This document shows positions 9,589-19,348 of a stretch of 64,000 nucleotides of DNA, piece by piece. The stretch is taken from the NCBI GenBank assembly GCA_021824145.1, contig JAKALM010000007.1:62001-126000 (forward strand), read 5' to 3'. Positions within the stretch are counted from its first letter, which is position 1, and the number at the start of each line of letters is the position of its first letter. The notes under the pieces were generated by a model. The model ran no database searches and was not told the origin of the DNA. It saw nothing but the letters and a program-made list of their open reading frames with translations. The translations under genes were made by a program, and so were the position numbers. This DNA comes from Bacteroidota bacterium (GTDB lineage: Bacteria; Bacteroidota; Ignavibacteria; Ignavibacteriales; Ignavibacteriaceae).

Positions 9589-10040
9589 ATTTACACTCCT
9601 CATCAATTTTCGTTAATTAATTATAAAATGTACCGACCATTTCTGACTGCAATTTTTAGTATACTTTAATTTCACTGTATCGCATTTTAGCTCCCCAAGT
9701 ACGAATTATATATGCAAATTTATCCGGAATTCTTAAATGTTTTATATTATCATACACATTCCGTTTATAGCTAATCTTGAGAATAAGATTCTAACAGACG
9801 ATTTAAATTATGATATTAAAATAACAAGCCGAAGGAAGTTTCTTAATATTCCCGGAAGAGATCATTTGAAGAGTTCACTTCTAATAATCTTTTCATTAAG
9901 CTTCTTTCATAATTTAATTATTACATTTTAATTGTTTTGTAGTCATACAACTTCAATATACAAAAAAATCATTTAACTAAATTAAACACATAATAATTGT
10001 TTAAAGCTAAACTAAATATCAAAGTATTTTAAAATTTTAA
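9589..10040. other. Intergenic region of about 450 bases, no intact gene
   Basis: AT-rich spacer between the alpha/beta hydrolase and the C39-like peptidase gene. A 64-codon plus-strand frame (9737-9931) has no ribosome-binding site and no recognisable product. The only protein-like stretch is a minus-strand fragment at 9656-9790, listed separately. No RNA gene, repeat or clear terminator was seen. Confidence 0.6.
9656..9790 (-). pseudogene. Possible remnant of a discoidin-like (F5/8 type C) domain
   Basis: A 44-codon open stretch without a start ends in IIRTWGAKMRYSEIKVY followed by a stop. The ending resembles the C-terminal strand of F5/8 type C carbohydrate-binding domains, which often close with SEIEVY-type residues. 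It is bounded upstream by a stop at 9793-9791. It may be the tail of a decayed surface protein gene, or chance. Evidence is weak and rests on one short motif. Confidence 0.25.
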
Positions 10041-12434
10041 TTATTTCAACAGAACTAGTTTCTTTGTATTAATAAAATTGCCAGCAGTCATTCGATACAA
10101 ATAAATTCCGCTTGAAAGTCCATTCTTAATAGAATTTATATCAAAATTTATTGAATATATACCGCTCTTTTTATATCCATCAACAAGCTTTATAATTTCA
10201 TTTCCAAGAATATCATAAACAATAATGCTGACGTGAGAATCAAACGGTACTTGATAATTTATAGTAGTCGCCGGATTAAATGGATTAGGATAGTTTTGTC
10301 CAAGATTAAATTCTTTCAAGAAATTATTTTCATTCCTCGAAATGCTAGTTTCAATAGAATCGACAAAAGTAAACTTCATTGCATCAAAAACGATTGCCTG
10401 CCCTTGAATTCCTGCTGCATCACCAAGTCGAACGTATCCGGTATTGCCTTTATCAAACTTAAATTTACCAATTAGAACCCACGCATCTTTATATTTTTCT
10501 TGATTGATTATTACTGAATCCAATCCTTGTGCTGAATAAATTTTATATTTCGCAGTTTGAGCCTGGCTATAAGGAATATAAGCGTAAACATTATAATAGC
10601 CTGCTATAGAAAGATTGGGAGTCCAAGTTGCGTAACACGTATCGGTTGAAACTGATTTATTTGTAAACACAAACCACATGTGTCCGTTATATCCTTGGTT
10701 TAGATCTTTCCAACTGTACATAGAAGCCGGCGCATTATTGTTCATATAAAATCCGTTGTAGAAATCTAAATCATCTATAACTGTATCTGATTGAATTGGA
10801 GGCGTGTAATTATTTATCGCAACGCTCCAATAAACAATATTTAGATTCTGATATCCATTATTGTAGCCAGGCCAATCATATTTTACACTTTTACCATAAG
10901 GATTTGGATAACTAATATTTTTATTTCCATACGGATCATTAAATATTAGTGTATGGGATTGAGTTGCAACACCATGAGCCACCGTAATATGTCCGGCAGT
11001 TGTTAGTGCATTACAAATTACAAAAGGTTTACCGGAGTTTATTACATTAATTGCAGTTTGATATGACGGAGAATCTTCTCTTGTGGACGCTATTCCATGA
11101 TTATAAAAATAATTTACCATAGTTGAATAAGGGCTTCCGCTAGCCCACATAAAACCATAAGCGCCTTTTGCGGGCTTCCCGTTTGGATCATTACAAGTGC
11201 TTGTATAACTAAATTGTTTAAATCTATAAGCATCACATATATATCTGCCGTATGGACTATTGTGCCTTGAGGGTGATGAACACATAATATCCCATTCAGG
11301 TAGTATTTTATAAAATGCTAAAACCATCATTGCAGATGTTGGTCCGCATGCTGCACTTCCATTATAATAATCTGGAGTATCATACAATTGGTTGATATAA
11401 GGAATATTTAGTGTGTCAAAATCTTCAGTTGTCTTGATTGAGTTAAATTTTTGAATAATTGACGGCTTAATACTTACACTAAATTCATTTATTTTTCTAA
11501 ATGAAAGATCATCTTTTGAAAAATTAGCAGTTAATATCTTTTCGCTTCCGGATAATGAATACCCAATTTCAGAATCATTATTTCCAAAAGTAGGATCAAC
11601 TTCGAATTGATTTTTAGATGATGTTAGTTGATGAATTTCTGAACCAGTAAAATCAGAAATATACAAATCGCTATTCAACAGCTGCATGTTTTTTATTTCA
11701 TTTTTATAAAAGACAATTAAATGAGAATCGCTTAACCAAGCCGGCGATAAGCCTTCACCGACAAAATAAGTTTGATAGTTTTCTAAATCATAAACCTTTA
11801 TAACTCCGGAAAGACTTGAATATAAAATTTTCATTCCATCCGGCGACCAAATCGGAGAAAAGTAACCGCATGAATTATCTGTAATCTGTCTCCTTTCATT
11901 TGTAAGAAGATTTAAAAGGAAGAGTTTATCATTATCATTATTATAAACAGCAAAATTTCCATTTGGAGATATTGGAGTTATGTTAGAATAATTTCCTAAA
12001 TCATAAATTTTTTCTTTAACATCTTTTGAACGAACTATCAAATTATTGCCAATTGTAAATGCGATTGTACCATTATCTGCAAAGCTTACTTGCCCGGCAG
12101 ACTTAACTGAAGAATATAGTTTTGTTATTTCTTTGGTTTTTAAATTTATAATTGACGGAATTTGATTCCCACTCTCATCAATAAACTTAAATCCGATTAA
12201 GCTTTTATCTCTTGAAAAAGTAAAATAATTTCCGCAGCCAGGTGAGGATGTTAACAAAATCGTTTGATTATTCTGTAAAAGATAAATACTTGAATTTTTT
12301 GAATCAGTAAAAACAATACCAGATGAGGTTAAAATTGGATTGTGGATTTCTTCGTTTGAAATAGATTGTATTTTTTGAGGATAAAATTTCGCAGTAAAAA
12401 TTATTAAAGCAAAAACAAAAAGCATTTTTGACAT
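10041..12434 (-). CDS. T9SS-exported C39-like peptidase with TolB-type propeller and golvesin-like domain
   Basis: Domains in order: signal peptide; a WD40/PD40-like propeller at about residues 30-310 (FSPIWSPDGMKILYSS); a papain-fold C39-like domain at about 340-545 with Cys near 364 (SAACGPTSAMM), His near 483 (AGHITVAHGV) and Asp near 501 (NDPYGN); a golvesin-like beta domain at about 555-690; and a type A T9SS sorting domain at about 710-797 (LGQNYPNPFNPATTINY, then SGIYLYRM and KKLVLLK). All three catalytic residues of the C39-like site are present. The protein should cross the outer membrane by type IX secretion and act on peptides or peptidoglycan outside the cell. Stand-alone gene. 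Substrate unknown. Confidence 0.8.
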   Translation of the reverse strand: MSKMLFVFALIIFTAKFYPQKIQSISNEEIHNPILTSSGIVFTDSKNSSIYLLQNNQTILLTSSPGCGNYFTFSRDKSLIGFKFIDESGNQIPSIINLKTKEITKLYSSVKSAGQVSFADNGTIAFTIGNNLIVRSKDVKEKIYDLGNYSNITPISPNGNFAVYNNDNDKLFLLNLLTNERRQITDNSCGYFSPIWSPDGMKILYSSLSGVIKVYDLENYQTYFVGEGLSPAWLSDSHLIVFYKNEIKNMQLLNSDLYISDFTGSEIHQLTSSKNQFEVDPTFGNNDSEIGYSLSGSEKILTANFSKDDLSFRKINEFSVSIKPSIIQKFNSIKTTEDFDTLNIPYINQLYDTPDYYNGSAACGPTSAMMVLAFYKILPEWDIMCSSPSRHNSPYGRYICDAYRFKQFSYTSTCNDPNGKPAKGAYGFMWASGSPYSTMVNYFYNHGIASTREDSPSYQTAINVINSGKPFVICNALTTAGHITVAHGVATQSHTLIFNDPYGNKNISYPNPYGKSVKYDWPGYNNGYQNLNIVYWSVAINNYTPPIQSDTVIDDLDFYNGFYMNNNAPASMYSWKDLNQGYNGHMWFVFTNKSVSTDTCYATWTPNLSIAGYYNVYAYIPYSQAQTAKYKIYSAQGLDSVIINQEKYKDAWVLIGKFKFDKGNTGYVRLGDAAGIQGQAIVFDAMKFTFVDSIETSISRNENNFLKEFNLGQNYPNPFNPATTINYQVPFDSHVSIIVYDILGNEIIKLVDGYKKSGIYSINFDINSIKNGLSSGIYLYRMTAGNFINTKKLVLLK

Positions 12435-12588
12435 TATTAACTCGTCAAGTATATAATTAAAAAATTTCTAATGGAAAATATATTTTCTAATTCTTAACGA
12501 CAATTAGAATTTTATAATTATTTTTTTCTTGCTTTATAATTTTATACCAATTTGATTTTAACAAATCAAAATCGATTCTAAGTTTAAA

Positions 12589-14016
12589 CTATTTATTCTC
12601 TACTGAAAATTCTGTCCACGGTTCTGATGGCCTGTCTTTGAGCAATCCTTTCATCCAATCAAACTGAGGATGCTCTTCAAGATATTTCTTTGCATAAAAT
12701 GCACGGCCGCAAGCGGCTCCCCATCTGGCAATAAAGCTCATCTTCTTTGCCATTTTTGCATCAACAACTTTTCCATCAAGTGTTCCGAAAGCATAATATG
12801 GATTATCCGATGGAGGTGAAAATGAACCGATCGATTGCGGGTCAATATCAATATGCGCACACAAAGTTCTGCCATCAGGATTGATTTTGTTTAAATAAGT
12901 ATCATAATGATCTGCTTCAAATTTTTCCGCAAGATTGATATTAATTTTCCCGGCGTACTCTTTCATAAGCTGCTGCCATCTTACTCTACGGGCAACTGGT
13001 GAATATTTTATATTGGTTTCATTAATCTTTGTTTCAAAACGAAGAATCTTCAAATTTTCTGCTACGTTTGATCCAATAAAATATCCGTCTTTCTTTTTTT
13101 CAAATCCAACATATTTTAGACCGAGCTCAAGTCTTGCAATTTCATTTGTGTTTATATCGCCAAGCAGCCAAGCATTTGCATATCCGCCATTGTTCCCTTT
13201 TTTCATCATGTCACACCATTCATCTATCGAGTTCGCATATTGTGTAGCATGCCGCATTCTTGAAAATTCCGGAACACCTTTCGAATCAAATGGAAAGAAT
13301 CCTGAGATTGTTGTTTCGGAACCAACAATACCAGCATCTGTGATAAAAAAATCTGTCCCGCTGTGAATTAATCCAGGTGAAGTCTGCATTAAGATACGAT
13401 GACCTTTCTCTGGTTTAATATCTATGATAACGTTGCAAAGCGGATTCCAATAATCGCTCATCGTGTTATGACCAAGAACTATTTTTCCATCAGCAGTCAT
13501 ACGGCCAGTTGCTATAAACGAACTGCAAGATTCTTTTGCCGGATCTGGTGAGTTTGGGGAAATTGAATCTTTAACTGTTGGCCACCAATAAGAAATTAAT
13601 TCGATTGATCCGTTTAATGTTACAATTTCATCTCGTGTTGTTGAAACGCCGGCAGCTTTTAGTCCTTCAACTATTCCATCAATTTCCGAAAGATCTTCTG
13701 CATCAACTTTCGGAGTTAATATTTCGCCTCCTTTCTTAACTAACCATGACCAATCCATTCCGGTTAAATAGTTCCAACCTTTATTAAAGATATCTAGTGA
13801 TTCTTTAATCTCTTTTGCCAAAAGATAACCATGCTGAAATCCTCTTTCCTCTGGAGTACCTTCTATATGCAAATAAATCCATCCGTTTTTTTCATGGCGC
13901 TCTGCTTTTGCTAACCACTCTTTTTGAGTTTGAGTTAAGTTACTTTGAATTTGAGCACGAAGAAAAATTGGGAATATTAATATTAGAAGGGAAAAAAGAT
14001 AAAGCCGGTTTTTCAT
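12589..14016 (-). CDS. Secreted C45-type acyltransferase/hydrolase (phospholipase B-like)
   Basis: After a signal peptide (LYLFSLLILIFPIFLRAQ) the protein shows the Ntn-hydrolase pattern of the C45/phospholipase-B-like family: GTPEERGFQHGYLLA near the N-terminus, a candidate nucleophile Cys in ESCSSFIATG, then GKIVLGHNTMSDYW. In this family the chain self-cleaves before the Cys and the new N-terminus attacks amide or ester bonds. The expected site is the periplasm or surface and the substrate is unknown. The frame reaches an ATG at 14028, but GGAACT ahead of the ATG at 14016 and the signal peptide favour the shorter form; the choice is not certain. No operon partner. Confidence 0.75.
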   Translation of the reverse strand: MKNRLYLFSLLILIFPIFLRAQIQSNLTQTQKEWLAKAERHEKNGWIYLHIEGTPEERGFQHGYLLAKEIKESLDIFNKGWNYLTGMDWSWLVKKGGEILTPKVDAEDLSEIDGIVEGLKAAGVSTTRDEIVTLNGSIELISYWWPTVKDSISPNSPDPAKESCSSFIATGRMTADGKIVLGHNTMSDYWNPLCNVIIDIKPEKGHRILMQTSPGLIHSGTDFFITDAGIVGSETTISGFFPFDSKGVPEFSRMRHATQYANSIDEWCDMMKKGNNGGYANAWLLGDINTNEIARLELGLKYVGFEKKKDGYFIGSNVAENLKILRFETKINETNIKYSPVARRVRWQQLMKEYAGKININLAEKFEADHYDTYLNKINPDGRTLCAHIDIDPQSIGSFSPPSDNPYYAFGTLDGKVVDAKMAKKMSFIARWGAACGRAFYAKKYLEEHPQFDWMKGLLKDRPSEPWTEFSVENK

Positions 14017-14093
14017 GATCAGTTCCATTTAAAATATTGATTTATAATTTTGGCAAAGCTAACTAATGCATAATAAAAATGCTATAAATTTTT

Positions 14094-14585
14094 TTAGTTA
14101 TCAAACTTCTTGTTTTTATTCATCGATTCTTCTGCCATCTTCTTTTTATATTCTATCAATTTATTCCGAACTTTATCATCACTTGTTCCAATAATTTGTA
14201 TTGCAAGTAATGCAGCATTTTTAGCTCCATCAATTGCAACGGTTGCAACCGGAACGCCGCTAGGCATTTGAACAATTGAAAGAAGTGAATCGATGCCATT
14301 TAAAGTTTTGCTCATTATTGGTACGCCGATTACTGGAAGTATTGTATTAGCTGCTGTAACACCAGGTAAATGTGCTGCCCCGCCTGCAGCAGCAATAATT
14401 ACTTTTAATCCACGCGCTGCTGCAGTTTTTGAATATTCACTATGTTCGACAGGAGTTCTGTGTGCCGATAATATTTTTACTTCATATCCAATTTCAAATT
14501 CTTTACAAGTATCAATCGCTTTTTGCATAATTACTAAATCTGAATCGCTGCCCATTATGATTCCAATTTGAGGATTTGATTTCAT
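14094..14585 (-). CDS. purE: N5-carboxyaminoimidazole ribonucleotide mutase (PurE, class I)
   Basis: PurE moves the carboxyl group of N5-CAIR to give CAIR in purine synthesis. The 163-residue protein matches class I length. It shows [10 protein letters not shown] at the N-terminus, the active-site loop SAHRTP, and [12 protein letters not shown] with VIGVPI. It is cytoplasmic and octameric in known homologues. It lies 34 bases after comEC on the same strand, the last gene of that run. No purK is visible in the window. Confidence 0.95.
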   Translation of the reverse strand: MKSNPQIGIIMGSDSDLVIMQKAIDTCKEFEIGYEVKILSAHRTPVEHSEYSKTAAARGLKVIIAAAGGAAHLPGVTAANTILPVIGVPIMSKTLNGIDSLLSIVQMPSGVPVATVAIDGAKNAALLAIQIIGTSDDKVRNKLIEYKKKMAEESMNKNKKFDN

Positions 14586-14619
14586 ATTTTTCTTTCTAAA
14601 ATTTGATTAAAATATTTCA

Positions 14620-17013
14620 TTATAAATTTTTCCAATCAACCACTGAAACATACTCTCCATTTGATCTTAAAAGTAATCCACCGTTTTGATCTGTTCTATA
14701 AATTTTAGAACCGATTGATTTTAATCTTTCTAAAACTTCAAATGCTGGATGCCCGAATTTATTCATAACTCCATCGCTTATCATGCTTATCTTCGGCTTC
14801 ACAGAAAATATAAAATCAAAAGATGATGCTGTTTTACTTCCGTGATGAGAGACTTTTAATACGTCTGAATTTAAGAATTTTTTATAATTTTCTACATAAT
14901 GCGATTCATTTTTTTTTTCCAAATCGCCTGTAAATAAAAAACTGTTTTTTCCATATACAATTTTTAAAAGGCCGCTTTTCCCATTTGTTGTAGTTTTGAA
15001 ATTGTCTGGAAGATCATTCAATATATAAATTCGGCAATTTGAAATCTCTATATTTTTTTTCATGTAATGCTCTATGGGAATATTTTTGCTGTTGAGAAAT
15101 TTTTCATACTTAATATCTTTTACAAACAAAGTATCAATCTGAGGTTTGAATATTTTTTTAATTTTATTTGCATTGATCAAAGATATAAATCCTCCATAAT
15201 GATCAGCATCTACATGAGAAACAAATCCATAATCAATTTTATTTATATTAAAATAATTTAAAAGCGGTAAAATTATTTGTTCTCCAATATCATAATTAGT
15301 AGTTGTTAATCCAGCATCAATTAAAGCTGTCTTTCCATCTGGAAATTTTACAAGGAAAGAATCACCTTGGCCAACATCAATCATATATACGCTTAACTGG
15401 TTCTTCGGCATTATTTCTTTATCATCAATTTCGCTAAACAGCCAAATGTTAAATCCAATTAAAATTGATACTGCTAATTTTGCAGTTCTATATTTAAATT
15501 TTGCAAATGAAAATATGAGCATACCGATAAAAAAATAGAACATAATGGCATTGAATAATGAAAAATTTCGGACCCAGATAAAAGCAAATTCAAAGTTTCC
15601 GCTAAGTTTTACAATGTAAAATAATAAAGATGAAAAAAGATTATTCGTTGTTGCAAAATAAAACGCAAGAAATGGAAAAATTGAATTTAGAATTAAAGTA
15701 ATAATACCAAGTCCAACAATAAAACCAGCTAATGGTATAATGAAAAGATTCGTAAAGATTGCAATTAAAGACAATTTGCCAAAATAAATTAATGTAAAGG
15801 GTAAAGTTCCAATTTGTGCACTAATTGAGACAGCTCCAAACAAAAATATATTTTTTAACGCGCTATTTTTTATTTTAATAGAACAAATAATTTTTTGAAA
15901 TATTGGATAAATTAAAGCTATTGAAATTACTGCCGCAAATGAAAGTTGAAATCCAGGTTTAAAAAGTTCAGAAGGATCAATAATTAAAATAAACAAAGCA
16001 GCTAAAGAAATAGAATTAAATAAATTTGTTGAGCGATTCGTAATAAAACCGACTAGAATTACTGTTGACATAATTACTGCTCTAACAACTGAAGCAGGAG
16101 AATTAGTTAATACCATAAAACTAATTAAGCCGATAATTGTCAGCAAAGATTTTAAATAAACATTTAATCTTCCAAATAAAATTAAAAAGATCAAAACAAT
16201 ATAGCCTACGTGCAATCCAGATACAGCAAGGATGTGTATTACTCCGGAATTAATAAATTCAGTTTTTGTATTATAATCAATTTTACTTCTGTCTGCTAAA
16301 AGTAAACCTCTTAACAATGATGCTGTTTGAGTATCATGAAGATTAGAAATATTATTATCAATTGATTTTCTAACTCTATAAATAAAATTTGCAATTCTAT
16401 TTGTATTATTTTTTATAACTTTTAAATCATTGCAAGATTTGGCAATTAATATTCCAGCAATTCCTTGTTGACTAAGATATTCATCGTAATCAAATTCTCC
16501 GGGATTTCTTCTGTCTCTTCCCTTAAAAAATACTCCCCTCAACCTTACATAATTTCCGGGAGTAATAATATTTGAAAGTGAATCTAGTTTTCTACCGGTA
16601 TCTTTTAATCGGCACAAAAGAGAAATATTAGTTGAAAACTTTTCATTTCTGTATTTGATAGAATCGGTTTTCAAGTAAAAGATTAATTCTGATTCTTTAC
16701 TTAATTCTATATTCGAAATCTTACCTATTGCAGTAAAATCGTTTTGCCTTTCAATTTGCTTGGGTAAATATCTATAATTTGGTTTTTGAAATTCTGATAT
16801 AAATAATCCAGCAAGAATTACTAAAAAATAAACCGGGTATTGTAAAAATGGGTTTAACTTTTTATTGAAATTAAAAATAATTAGAATAACAAATGCGGTT
16901 GCAGTCAATCCTAGGTACAAAAAATAATTTTGTTTACATATTGGTAAAATATAGTTTAAAATGATTCCGATTATGAATAAGACAGTATATTTAATTACAG
17001 GATAATCTTTCAT
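14620..17013 (-). CDS. comEC: ComEC/Rec2 DNA-uptake channel with C-terminal metallo-beta-lactamase domain
   Basis: The N-terminus has several membrane helices and a soluble OB-like DUF4131 region. A polytopic competence domain follows (INSGVIHILAVSGLHVGYIV, the family signature). The C-terminal third is a metallo-beta-lactamase fold (MIDVGQGDSFLVKFPDGKTALIDAG, SHVDADHYGG, KVSHHGSKTA). Full length (about 797 aa) for a three-domain ComEC. In known systems it carries single-stranded DNA across the inner membrane and the MBL domain may act as nuclease. The frame can start at TTG 17019, but the ATG at 17013 gives an ATGA overlap with the upstream gene and is preferred. Confidence 0.95.
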   Translation of the reverse strand: MKDYPVIKYTVLFIIGIILNYILPICKQNYFLYLGLTATAFVILIIFNFNKKLNPFLQYPVYFLVILAGLFISEFQKPNYRYLPKQIERQNDFTAIGKISNIELSKESELIFYLKTDSIKYRNEKFSTNISLLCRLKDTGRKLDSLSNIITPGNYVRLRGVFFKGRDRRNPGEFDYDEYLSQQGIAGILIAKSCNDLKVIKNNTNRIANFIYRVRKSIDNNISNLHDTQTASLLRGLLLADRSKIDYNTKTEFINSGVIHILAVSGLHVGYIVLIFLILFGRLNVYLKSLLTIIGLISFMVLTNSPASVVRAVIMSTVILVGFITNRSTNLFNSISLAALFILIIDPSELFKPGFQLSFAAVISIALIYPIFQKIICSIKIKNSALKNIFLFGAVSISAQIGTLPFTLIYFGKLSLIAIFTNLFIIPLAGFIVGLGIITLILNSIFPFLAFYFATTNNLFSSLLFYIVKLSGNFEFAFIWVRNFSLFNAIMFYFFIGMLIFSFAKFKYRTAKLAVSILIGFNIWLFSEIDDKEIMPKNQLSVYMIDVGQGDSFLVKFPDGKTALIDAGLTTTNYDIGEQIILPLLNYFNINKIDYGFVSHVDADHYGGFISLINANKIKKIFKPQIDTLFVKDIKYEKFLNSKNIPIEHYMKKNIEISNCRIYILNDLPDNFKTTTNGKSGLLKIVYGKNSFLFTGDLEKKNESHYVENYKKFLNSDVLKVSHHGSKTASSFDFIFSVKPKISMISDGVMNKFGHPAFEVLERLKSIGSKIYRTDQNGGLLLRSNGEYVSVVDWKNL

Positions 17014-17912
17014 TTGCAAATCTTTATTATTGCAGGTTTAATCTGAGATAAATCATTTATCATGAAAGATAATTCTTCTGCAAATTTTCCGGCAGAGATT
17101 GTTAATGCAGGATTCAATGTATGAGATTTAGTTGATAAGTCTTCTAAGTTCCCATGATCAGAACAAACGACAAGTGTCATTTCATTTTTTAATTCAGTAA
17201 TAATTGTAAAAAGAAATTCATCTAAAACTTTTAAAGTTGATTGAATATCGCCATCATACCTTCCATGGCCAAGATGATCAGTTAAAAAATATTCATATAG
17301 CGTAAATGAATTCTGTTCGGCAATTCTTATTAGCCTCCTAGCAGCTGTTTTTGGTTTTAACACTTTTAGTTTGTAACCGAGTTTTAAATTCCAACGCTTG
17401 TTAGTTATTTCGGCTGTTAATGCATTCCCCTTTCTCACATCGTTTGATGAATTTAATTTTAAGCCTGATAATTTACAGCTTAAGGAAGTTACACTTAATC
17501 TTGATCTTCCAGATTTCAGGTAATTAAAAAATACTTTTGGATATGCGTTTGCAAAGAATGCTTTTTTTCCAACTGAAATAAAGTGCTTAAATATATTTTG
17601 TTCTTTTATAATAGGGATTAAAGTTGAGTAAGGGTAAGGGCCGAAATGTTTTCCAATAAATTTTGGTGCATTCATTCCGCAAAAGATTGATGTTTGTCCA
17701 GTTCCGCTTTGCGGTAAGCCATCTACACCAAGCTTTGCATCAGTTGGAAATAAAAAAGCATTTTTATTTTTCAGTGTTTGATTATTTAAAGATGGGATTT
17801 CTCCAAAAATTTCCGAAAAGGTTTTAAAACCAAATTTGAAGAACGGATTAAATTGGTAATCTTCATTTCCAATTCCAACACCGTCTAAAAATATCATCAA
17901 GATTGAATGCAA
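17010..17912 (-). CDS. Alkaline-phosphatase-superfamily metalloenzyme (iPGM/phosphopentomutase-like)
   Basis: The metal-binding pattern of the superfamily is present: FLDGVG at the N-terminus, a candidate nucleophile Thr or Ser in SGTGQTS, DHLGHG, CSDHGN and a late His (SHTLNP). At about 300 aa it is much shorter than cofactor-independent phosphoglycerate mutase (about 510 aa) and lacks its inserted domain, so it is probably a hydrolase or mutase of unknown substrate. It is cytoplasmic and overlaps comEC by four bases (ATGA). The start is a TTG at 17912; a weaker alternative is the ATG at 17897, which has no ribosome-binding site. Confidence 0.65.
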   Translation of the reverse strand: MHSILMIFLDGVGIGNEDYQFNPFFKFGFKTFSEIFGEIPSLNNQTLKNKNAFLFPTDAKLGVDGLPQSGTGQTSIFCGMNAPKFIGKHFGPYPYSTLIPIIKEQNIFKHFISVGKKAFFANAYPKVFFNYLKSGRSRLSVTSLSCKLSGLKLNSSNDVRKGNALTAEITNKRWNLKLGYKLKVLKPKTAARRLIRIAEQNSFTLYEYFLTDHLGHGRYDGDIQSTLKVLDEFLFTIITELKNEMTLVVCSDHGNLEDLSTKSHTLNPALTISAGKFAEELSFMINDLSQIKPAIIKICK

Positions 17913-17952
17913 AACAATCTTCTTTTTCTATTTGAATTTTAAACTTTTAAAT

Positions 17953-18405
17953 TCACTCTTTAGATTCAACAATTATTGTAACCGGACCATCATTTATAAT
18001 TTTCACTTCCATCATAGCGCCAAAAATTCCAGTTTTCACTTTTGAATCGCCCAAATTCATTTTTGTTCTTGCAATAAATTTTTCATAAAGCGGTATTGCT
18101 TCTTCGGGTTTAGCTGCTTCTATAAAACTAGGCCGGTTTCCTTTTCTAGCATCTCCATATAAAGTAAATTGTGAAATCACTAATATTTCTCCGTTTACAT
18201 CTTTAAGTGAAAGATTCATCTTTTCATTTTCATCTTCAAAGATTCTAAGATTGCAGCATTTATCAGCAACAAAATTTACATCTTCATTATTATCGCCGGA
18301 CTTTATTCCTAATAATATTACCATACCTTTTCCAATTTCAGAAGAATAATTATCTTTTGGAATAAACACACCGCCTTCTGAAACTCGCTGCACAACTGCT
18401 CTCAA
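17953..18405 (-). CDS. dtd: D-aminoacyl-tRNA deacylase
   Basis: Dtd removes D-amino acids (and glycine from tRNA-Ala) from mischarged tRNAs. The 150-aa length and motifs fit: MRAVVQRVSEGGV at the start, the catalytic SQFTLYGDARKGNRPSF stretch, and near the C-terminus FGAMMEVKIINDGPVTI, where the family's cross-subunit GPxT-type motif is visible as GPVT. Cytoplasmic homodimer. It overlaps prmC by four bases (ATGA), so the two are translationally coupled translation-quality genes. Confidence 0.95.
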   Translation of the reverse strand: MRAVVQRVSEGGVFIPKDNYSSEIGKGMVILLGIKSGDNNEDVNFVADKCCNLRIFEDENEKMNLSLKDVNGEILVISQFTLYGDARKGNRPSFIEAAKPEEAIPLYEKFIARTKMNLGDSKVKTGIFGAMMEVKIINDGPVTIIVESKE

Positions 18406-19256
18406 TTTAACTCTCCGCAGATTACTCTTTCAATATTTAGATAATCTTTTTGAATTTGAATATTGTTATAATTTTCATTTATCAAAATTTTTTTTACAGC
18501 CGATGCTTGGTTTTGCCCTATTTCAAAAAATATTTTACCATTTTTTTTCAAAAGAGTTTTGCCCTTTTTTGAAATTAATTCATAAAAACTCAATCCATTA
18601 GATTCATCAGTTAGCGCCTGACGAGGTTCGTATAATCTTAATTCTGGTTGAAGATTGAGAAATTCAGAAGAAGAGATATAAGGCGGATTTGAAACTATCA
18701 AGTCAAACTCATTTTCACTGCTGCTGGCAAACTTATTAAAATCTGAATCCATAAATGATATTTTTTCCTTTACTTGATTAAGTTCTGCATTTTCTTTTGC
18801 AACATTTATTGCATCTCTGCTAGAATCAATAGCAACTACTTCTGCATTCGGCAAATATTTCGCAAGACAAATTGCTATTATTCCGCTTCCTGTGCCTATA
18901 TCAAGAACTTTAATTTCATTTTGATTTTCATATTTTTTGATAATTGATTCAACTAAAATTTCTGTTTCTTGGCGTGGAATCAAAACTGATCGGTTAACTT
19001 CGAATTCCAAACCATAAAATTCCACAGATCCAACTATGTACTGAAGTGGTTCAAAGTTGCTTCGTCGTTTTATAAACTCTCTATATTGAATAATTTCTTT
19101 TTCAACCAATGGACGATCGAAGGAAAGATATAATTCTAATCTTTTACAATTTAAAATTTTTGCCAAAAGAAGTTCAGCATTTATCCTAGGTGATTCTATT
19201 CCTTTATTTTTTAGATAATCTGTAGATAAATTAATTGATTCTAAAACTGTCAGCAT
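18402..19256 (-). CDS. prmC: Release-factor glutamine methyltransferase
   Basis: PrmC methylates the Gln of the GGQ motif in release factors RF1 and RF2. The N-terminal helical domain is followed by the SAM-binding fold (VLDIGTGSGIIAICLA) and the substrate motif NPPYIS, which holds the amide. Length (about 285 aa) is normal. The frame could begin at a TTG at 19259, but the directly following ATG at 19256 is preferred; no clear Shine-Dalgarno is seen. The downstream dtd overlaps by four bases. Confidence 0.93.
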   Translation of the reverse strand: MLTVLESINLSTDYLKNKGIESPRINAELLLAKILNCKRLELYLSFDRPLVEKEIIQYREFIKRRSNFEPLQYIVGSVEFYGLEFEVNRSVLIPRQETEILVESIIKKYENQNEIKVLDIGTGSGIIAICLAKYLPNAEVVAIDSSRDAINVAKENAELNQVKEKISFMDSDFNKFASSSENEFDLIVSNPPYISSSEFLNLQPELRLYEPRQALTDESNGLSFYELISKKGKTLLKKNGKIFFEIGQNQASAVKKILINENYNNIQIQKDYLNIERVICGELN

Positions 19257-19348
19257 CAAAGTGATTTTTAAATTTTGTAATTAATTGTAAATATAAAATT
19301 TGCTTATTAAAGCATCAAATAAACATTTTTAAGAATACATTGTAATGG

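Noticed and set aside
9737-9931. A 64-codon plus-strand frame in the gap before the C39-like peptidase
   Set aside because: No Shine-Dalgarno, AT-driven Ile/Phe composition and no recognisable product.
12551-12570. TTTGATTT/AAATCAAA hairpin as terminator of the C45-type gene
   Set aside because: The stem is entirely AT-rich with one G-C pair per arm and lacks a T run on the minus strand, so it is too weak to call.
12935-13366. A 143-codon plus-strand frame inside the C45-type hydrolase gene
   Set aside because: Ser/Phe/Pro-rich antisense shadow of a clear coding region; no start signal.
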